Positions 6,411 through 9,676 of a stretch of DNA of 9,676 nt are shown here, piece after piece. The position numbers and the translations under genes were made by a program. Every line of letters starts with the position of its first letter. Position 1 is the stretch's first letter. Below the pieces are notes generated by a model. That model saw nothing but the letters and a program-made list of their open reading frames with translations. It did no database searches and had not been told where the DNA came from. Source of the DNA: JBBAFM01 sp041655415 (lineage in GTDB: Bacteria; Bacillota; Clostridia; Peptostreptococcales; JAAYPU01); contig CAYSBC010000063.1 of assembly GCA_964429195.1 (NCBI GenBank), positions 1 to 9,676 on the forward strand, read 5' to 3'.

Positions 6411-7250
6411 TCATTCAGAATGATTGATAATATAATGGACTGCTACATGACTAATAGAAATGCTTTTTCCTATTTCCTGCATTGTGTAATTATATTTTAA
6501 GGCTTGCTGGATAAATTCCTTTTTATAGGGCATTAAGTTCCTTCTTCGCGAGCCAGACTTTATTTGTTCTACTATTTCTTTATCTTGAATTACTTCGATT
6601 AATATATCTTCTAAGCTCTTTTTCTCTATTTTGCAGTAATCATCAAGTACATTGAGATTGATTCTGCCAATAACGTCAACCTCTTCAAATGCAGCTATGT
6701 CTTCCTTCTTGTTTTCATCCATAAAATGAATATAGGCTATGAGGGCGTCTCTTCTGTTCTCAGAAAAAATATTGAGGATGAAATCGATATGTACCATCCC
6801 CTTGCCGTTGTTTTCCCTATAGCAATGATCACTGCTCCAGGGATAGTCCGCAACGTTTTCACACATTTTTGCGCTTATAGGATTTTGGTGGACGTATCTT
6901 AATAAGGAAAGTAAGTAACGGTTATCAATAACCAAAATGCCTTTATATCTGTTTTCAAAGACATGACCGGTCCTCTTATTCTTTCGGTTGTAGTACCTGC
7001 TAAACTTGTTGTTGATTCTTTGCATGAGAACACTTAAAGAGATTTCTGACGTCTTTATGATAAGATGATAATGATTCCCCATAATCACATAGCCGTAAAG
7101 CCTAAAGTGCATTTTTTCAATATATTTGGAGATGAGTGACAACAAATACTCTTTATCCTCTTTCGCCTCAAATATAAATTCACGATTGTTTCCTCTCTGT
7201 ATAACGTGATATACCCCTCCAGGAAATTCAAACCTAGGCTTCCTCCCCAA
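6411..7250 (-). CDS. REP-associated-type tyrosine transposase (RAYT, Y1/HUH family)
   Basis: A single-strand DNA nicking and joining enzyme of the IS200-like superfamily. Read from a TTG at 7250 it has 279 residues and begins MGRKPRFEFPGGVYHVIQRG, which is how this family normally starts; AGGGGT (7257-7262) stands six bases upstream. A longer frame to a TTG at 7298 would use the promoter's -35 box as its start and is rejected. The HUH motif is GNHYHLI (H60, H62). The likely catalytic tyrosine is Y119 in RYVHQNP, with N123 four residues on, as in characterised RAYTs. The C-terminal 40 residues (MQEIGKSISISHVAVHYII) form a DnaA-like helix-turn-helix seen in many Bacillota members. The gene is complete and all expected catalytic residues are present. 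It lies directly before comM-dprA with only 16 bases between, leaving no room for a transposon right end, so it behaves as a resident gene rather than an intact insertion sequence. Confidence 0.85.
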   Translation of the reverse strand: MGRKPRFEFPGGVYHVIQRGNNREFIFEAKEDKEYLLSLISKYIEKMHFRLYGYVIMGNHYHLIIKTSEISLSVLMQRINNKFSRYYNRKNKRTGHVFENRYKGILVIDNRYLLSLLRYVHQNPISAKMCENVADYPWSSDHCYRENNGKGMVHIDFILNIFSENRRDALIAYIHFMDENKKEDIAAFEEVDVIGRINLNVLDDYCKIEKKSLEDILIEVIQDKEIVEQIKSGSRRRNLMPYKKEFIQQALKYNYTMQEIGKSISISHVAVHYIINHSE

Positions 7251-7269
7251 GAAAACACCCCTAAATAGA

Positions 7270-7298
7270 ATTATGTCACAAATTGTATTACATGTCAA
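7270..7298 (-). promoter_or_regulatory. Promoter of the RAYT-comM-dprA operon
   Basis: On the minus strand a perfect TTGACA (7293-7298) is followed after 17 bases by CATAAT (7270-7275). The sequence TGA precedes the -10 box, making an extended -10. The roughly 30 bases upstream are almost pure A+T, like an UP element. The start point (about 7261-7265) would fall only some 13 bases before the TTG codon, leaving a very short leader that still includes AGGGGT. Confidence 0.7.
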
Positions 7299-7325
7299 TA
7301 TATGTAAATTAATTAGTTTTTTTAT

Positions 7326-7344
7326 CCCTGCTTTTGAGGCAGGG
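7326..7344. repeat. Hairpin CCCTGC/GCAGGG upstream of the RAYT gene
   Basis: A perfect six-base stem with a seven-base loop (TTTTGAG) lies 28 bases beyond the -35 box of the RAYT promoter. On the minus strand the stem is followed by A residues rather than T, so it is not a terminator for the genes upstream. Hairpins at this position resemble the left ends recognised by HUH transposases. No second copy was found in the window. Confidence 0.5.
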
Positions 7345-7357
7345 GAATGTGATTAAT

Positions 7358-7386
7358 ACAACTTATGTGCCTGGACCGGGCAGTTT
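7358..7386 (+). repeat. Hairpin repeat, copy B
   Basis: This copy reads ACAACTTATGTGCCTGG, ACCG, then GGCAGTTT. AACT pairs with AGTT, TATGT bulges, and GCCTG pairs with CGGGC around a GAC loop. It has the same orientation and nearly the same sequence as copy A. It starts 45 bases past the ParE-like stop codon, and its GCAGTTT ends 16 bases short of that stop, the same gap as in copy A. Confidence 0.6.
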
Positions 7387-7402
7387 TAATTGATTCTATT
7401 CA

Positions 7403-7642
7403 CTAGTAAAATAGCTTTGTATATTCCGTCTGCGTATCTGCAATGTGATAAATATAAATCGCATCCCCAATCTGGCGATAAATTGAAATATACTTTTTTG
7501 CAATAACCATAGGATAGCCTTGTTCATTTAGCCACGTATCTGGTGTCATAGAACCTGAATCTGGAAAATCTTCTAATCGTTCTATAGCATTGAAAATGTT
7601 ATCAATAACTTTCATTGCAGTCTGTATATCAAACTGCATCAA
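7403..7642 (-). pseudogene. ParE/RelE-family toxin lacking its N-terminus
   Basis: The 79 or so readable residues match the last three quarters of a ParE-type toxin: NIFNAIERLEDFPDSGS, then a tryptophan-containing loop, then VIAKKYISIYRQIGDAIYIYHIADTQTEY, which are the central and C-terminal beta strands of the family. Full-length relatives are around 100 residues. The first beta strand and part of the first helix are missing. Upstream the frame is open through KKLEDYY and hairpin repeat C back to the stop codon of the GyrI-like gene. Possible starts are TTG at 7642 or ATG at 7639, with a GAGG nearby, so a short protein might still be made. No antitoxin gene flanks it. It lies between direct repeats B and C, 309 bases apart. 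A truncated, orphan toxin remnant is the best reading; a shortened functional protein cannot be excluded. Confidence 0.65.
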
Positions 7643-7666
7643 GTAGTAATCCTCAAGCTTTTTTAT

Positions 7667-7698
7667 ACAACTTACGTGCTTGATCCCGGCCCAATATT
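7667..7698 (+). repeat. Hairpin repeat, copy C (diverged)
   Basis: ACAACTTACGTGCTTGA matches copies A and B over ACAACTTAyGTG, and GCTTG-ATC-CCGGC keeps the stem position with one mismatch. The closing AGTT is replaced by AATATT. It starts 51 bases past the end of the GyrI-like stop codon, the same distance as copy A from the AAA+ stop. The truncation point of the ParE-like gene is next to it. Confidence 0.5.
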
Positions 7699-7717
7699 GG
7701 TAGACCTTTCTGTTGGA

Positions 7718-8341
7718 TTATGCTTTTCGTACTGGGTGTCTAAGAACCGTTTTTAATTTCTCCGGTGCTGACTTGCGTGGGTCTGAAATGTATATCTCGT
7801 GATGGCGGCGACTATCGTTGATATCAAGAACATAGCCGTTTTGGATAGCAAACCCGTCAAGCGCTGCTACCGTGGCTGGTTCATCGTCATACGAACCGAT
7901 GTGCATAACCTGAACACATAGCCCTTCGGTAATTGTTTCAAGTTTTGCTTTTGATGTGTCAAGATTCAGTTTTTTCTTTGCCAAAGCAAACTTGGCAGCT
8001 TCAAAAACATCTGCTGTTACAAAGTCCGGTTGCCGAATCATCATTGTCCATATAAACTTGCTTTTGTCACTTATTGAATCTCCGCCACCCTTAAAATCAT
8101 CGTCTACGTTCCAAAGTCCTTCAAGCGGCGGAACAACATATTCAAGGATTGATTTGCTGCCCATCTTGATGGTGTAGGAAAACCCATACAACAGTTCAAC
8201 TGCGGCAGTATATTCCGCGCTTATGTTAGGGTCGCCTTTTCCGTCAACAGTAATAAAAGTCATCTGTGGCACGTCAATTACGGACGGCGTGACCTTGGGT
8301 AGATAGAGTTCCTTTTCCGTTTTCTTATAGTCAATCACCAT
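7718..8341 (-). CDS. GyrI-like small-molecule binding domain protein
   Basis: A 207-residue cytoplasmic protein of the GyrI-like (SOUL/GyrI fold) group, stand-alone COG4832-type. Visible family landmarks are VDGKGDPN near residue 33, VVPPLEGLW (69-77), the strand LCVQVMHIGSYDDEPAT (141-157) and the C-terminal HHEIYISDPRK...LKTVLRHPVR (180-205). These domains bind small hydrophobic or drug-like ligands, and some homologues hydrolyse cyclopropane-containing compounds. The substrate here cannot be told from sequence. The start at 8341 has ATGAGGT six bases upstream and overlaps the end of the 64-residue gene by 11 bases, so the two are translationally coupled. No membrane or secretion signal. 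The length is typical for the group. Confidence 0.85.
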   Translation of the reverse strand: MVIDYKKTEKELYLPKVTPSVIDVPQMTFITVDGKGDPNISAEYTAAVELLYGFSYTIKMGSKSILEYVVPPLEGLWNVDDDFKGGGDSISDKSKFIWTMMIRQPDFVTADVFEAAKFALAKKKLNLDTSKAKLETITEGLCVQVMHIGSYDDEPATVAALDGFAIQNGYVLDINDSRRHHEIYISDPRKSAPEKLKTVLRHPVRKA

Positions 8342-8525
8342 TATGTGACCTCATTTCTTTCTCAATAAGAGCCAGCGCTATTCGCAGTGCGTTTACCCGT
8401 CTATCGTTCAAGGTCTTCTGGGAGGACTGCAGCCTGCCGCCTTCCTGTATTTTTTCGCATTTATGGAGCGTGGAAGCAAGGGACGCCTTCGCCTCTTCCA
8501 TCTCCTGCTTTGTGTATGCGCTCAT
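8331..8525 (-). CDS. Small conserved-type protein of 64 residues, function unknown
   Basis: Begins MSAYTKQEMEEAKASLASTL and continues with HKCEKIQ, a basic loop (SSQKTLNDRRVNALRIALAL) and IEKEM, predicting two or three helices without membrane segments. I recall similar short proteins, starting with a YTKEEM-like sequence and carrying a KCEK motif, in Bacillota; that is memory of a pattern, not a search result. The start is ATG at 8525, preceded by GGGGGA at a normal gap; the frame is open further upstream but has no ribosome binding site there. It overlaps the GyrI-like gene by 11 bases, so the two probably act together. Confidence 0.65.
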   Translation of the reverse strand: MSAYTKQEMEEAKASLASTLHKCEKIQEGGRLQSSQKTLNDRRVNALRIALALIEKEMRSHNGD

Positions 8526-8612
8526 GTTGTTTTCCCCCATATGTTTCGTCGGACGCTTGCCCGGCATGATTTTCCAATCTTTCTTTGGGAACAACTGCTC
8601 AAAATTGCAAAA
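8526..8612 (-). other. In-frame open remnant between the Imm-5-like gene and the 64-residue gene
   Basis: After the TGA of the Imm-5-like gene the same frame stays open for 87 bases into the next start, coding FEQLFPKKDWKIMPGKRP and a few more residues. It reads like a protein C-terminus (basic and aromatic, no low-complexity bias) but has no start or ribosome binding site. It may be the end of a lost gene, or a real N-terminal extension of the next gene. Chance is possible for so short a stretch. Confidence 0.25.
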
Positions 8613-9158
8613 TCAATCCGTCAGCATAAAATCTGCCCATTCAGTCGGATAGGCTTTATAATGTTCTCTCCAATAATATATCCGCTCCATATATTGCTGC
8701 TTGCGCTCCTCGACAGCCTTTTTGCATTTCGGCACGCCATAATGCCGGATGATAGCCGTTAACTCATAGATCGGGAATCCGATCGCATGTCCATTTGCAT
8801 GAACCACGCCGCAAGCTTGCCCAACGGCATGGCACAGTGCGATATCCTCAGGAGAGTCGATTTCCTTTACCACCGCGTGAGCCTGCAAAATCGCGCGCTG
8901 CGCCACGGGCATTTTCACTTTACCGGCAGCCCAATTTTTTGATGTCAGCACGGCGGATTCAAGCCGCTTTTCGTCCGGATAACGCTCAAGCAACGTTTGA
9001 ACGGTTTCATCGGCAAATTCAAATGCCCACAAAACCATTGTTCGATGATTTTGTTCTTGAATTAATGCGGCTAAATCGGCTAAAAACTCACTGTTTTTAG
9101 CAAAAAGAATCTGATTTTTTCTTTTAATTCTATTTTGCACTTCGTTAAGCCAGTCCAT
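8613..9158 (-). CDS. Imm-5-like putative immunity-type protein
   Basis: An all-helical soluble protein of 181 residues, beginning MDWLNEVQNRIKRKNQ. It has the feel of the Imm-5-like family: an AILQAHAVVKEI helix (89-100) and the histidine-rich ALCHAVGQACGVVHANGHA (107-125), followed by a charged C-terminal helix rich in tyrosine. The family name comes from its relation to polymorphic-toxin immunity proteins. No toxin is visible here, and many stand-alone members have no proven role. The start is ATG at 9158, with AAAGGAG six bases upstream; an in-frame extension to 9236 would cross the end of the DUF5655 gene and is rejected. It lies 61 bases after that gene in the same run. Family call fairly good, function unknown. 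Confidence 0.7.
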   Translation of the reverse strand: MDWLNEVQNRIKRKNQILFAKNSEFLADLAALIQEQNHRTMVLWAFEFADETVQTLLERYPDEKRLESAVLTSKNWAAGKVKMPVAQRAILQAHAVVKEIDSPEDIALCHAVGQACGVVHANGHAIGFPIYELTAIIRHYGVPKCKKAVEERKQQYMERIYYWREHYKAYPTEWADFMLTD

Positions 9159-9219
9159 ATTTTCTCCTTTGGATCGGCATGTTTTATAAATAATCTGATG
9201 GACAATTGGACTTTGCCGG

Positions 9220-9594
9220 TCACTTTTTCCCTGCAAAATCGTGAGCTTCTTTCATCCAGTCCATAAGCTCCGTATCAATTTCATTTTGGTCTTGGACTAT
9301 GACATGATGCGTCCACCGGTTCGGATACGGCTCTGTTGACTCAATAATACGTGGAGAATCTAAGCGGTAGGCCAGAACAAACGATACAATAATATAAATC
9401 TCCGGACGGTTTTTCATCTTACGGATCGGTAACCACACAAATGCAAAGTTGTGTTTGTCGTAAAAAGCGATCTGTGATTTCTGAACTTTTATTTGAGCGT
9501 CAGGATATTCCGCAAGGGCTTTTTCTGCAAATGATTGATACAACGGTAGTGCTTGCGGCATTCTATCAAAAAACAAATCTACATTATTCTGCAT
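9220..9594 (-). CDS. DUF5655 domain protein
   Basis: A 124-residue single-domain protein. The pattern is that of DUF5655: a start helix ending AEKALAEYPD, strands QIKVQKSQIAFY and FAFVWLPIRKMK, a strand EIYIIVSFVLAY, the WTHHVIV strand (94-100) and the closing EIDTELMDWMKEAHDFA helix (105-121). The family's function is not known; members are small, soluble and often found singly or beside other short unknown genes, as here. The start is ATG at 9594, with GAGG seven bases upstream. The stop of the preceding partial frame overlaps the start by 11 bases, suggesting coupling. The Imm-5-like gene follows after 61 bases. Confidence 0.75.
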   Translation of the reverse strand: MQNNVDLFFDRMPQALPLYQSFAEKALAEYPDAQIKVQKSQIAFYDKHNFAFVWLPIRKMKNRPEIYIIVSFVLAYRLDSPRIIESTEPYPNRWTHHVIVQDQNEIDTELMDWMKEAHDFAGKK

Positions 9595-9676
9595 TCGTTT
9601 GCCTCGCTTCAATAAATTCCGGTTTATATAGAGTTATTAAATCACGATCATAATTGTGCCGAGAGCTTGAATATTT
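9584..9676 (-). CDS. C-terminal end of an unrecognised gene entering the window
   Basis: The minus strand is open from the window edge to a TAA at 9584-9586, coding 30 residues that end LYKPEFIEARQTNAE. The other two minus frames close within this stretch. It overlaps the DUF5655 start by 11 bases, the same overlap as between the 64-residue and GyrI-like genes, which supports a real, coupled gene. The piece is too short to name, and 30 open codons can arise by chance. Confidence 0.4.
   Translation of the reverse strand, partial: KYSSSRHNYDRDLITLYKPEFIEARQTNAE

Noticed and set aside
7326..7344. Intrinsic terminator
   Set aside because: The hairpin has no T-run after it on either strand; on the minus strand it is followed by A residues.
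6411..7345. An intact IS200-type insertion sequence
   Set aside because: There is no room for a right end between the transposase gene and comM (16 bases), and no tnpB-like gene.
196..7698. Integron attC sites for the repeats found 3' of genes
   Set aside because: Position after stop codons fits, but the copies are only about 30 bases, the paired R boxes do not match the RYYYAAC/GTTRRRY pattern well, the spacer is one-sided, and no integrase is present in the window.
7956..9653. Plus-strand open frames over the small-gene run
   Set aside because: Each lies opposite a gene with a good ribosome binding site and a family-like protein; their translations are cysteine- and proline-rich noise.

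Overview
The window reads as a piece of a low-GC Bacillota chromosome, most likely Clostridia. The reasons are the strong GGAGG-type ribosome binding sites, TTGACA/TATAAT-type promoters with 17-base spacers, the comM-dprA gene pair, and families typical of that group. Every gene I can support lies on the minus strand, so transcription runs from high to low coordinates. No rRNA, tRNA or CRISPR array was seen.

Layout in the direction of transcription. (1) 9676-7718: a tight run of small single-domain genes. It contains a truncated gene tail at the window edge, a DUF5655 protein, an Imm-5-like protein, a 64-residue conserved-type protein and a GyrI-like ligand-binding protein. (2) 7642-7403: a ParE/RelE toxin that lacks its N-terminus and has no antitoxin beside it, lying between two copies of a small hairpin repeat. 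(3) 7250-3748: a probable operon with a good promoter (7270-7298). It encodes a REP-associated-type tyrosine transposase (RAYT, Y1/HUH family), the ComM/YifB AAA+ ATPase and DprA. ComM and DprA are handlers of incoming single-stranded DNA. (4) 3609-1892: an AT-rich three-gene module with its own promoter and overlapping genes, encoding an XRE repressor, an ImmA/IrrE zinc peptidase and a PIN-domain nuclease. It resembles a protease-controlled toxin-antitoxin or defence module. It begins directly after dprA, where many Clostridia carry topA. (5) 1891-1591: a gene-free stretch with a near-consensus promoter surrounded by repeated ATGTG motifs. (6) 1590-247: an AAA+ ATPase with a C-terminal PD-(D/E)XK-like domain (AAA_14/DUF4143 type). 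(7) 114-1: the first 38 codons of an unrecognised gene leaving the window.

The core is the comM-dprA pair. Around it lies accessory material of uneven base composition. Two observations stand out. One is the compact XRE-ImmA-PIN module, with palindromic candidate operators over its promoter. The other is a family of about 30-base hairpin repeats (196-230, 7358-7386, 7667-7698), all in the same orientation and each about 45-51 bases past a stop codon. One copy sits about 110 bases upstream of the RAYT gene, a family known to act on such hairpins elsewhere. All functional statements rest on motif recognition by eye; no database search was run.
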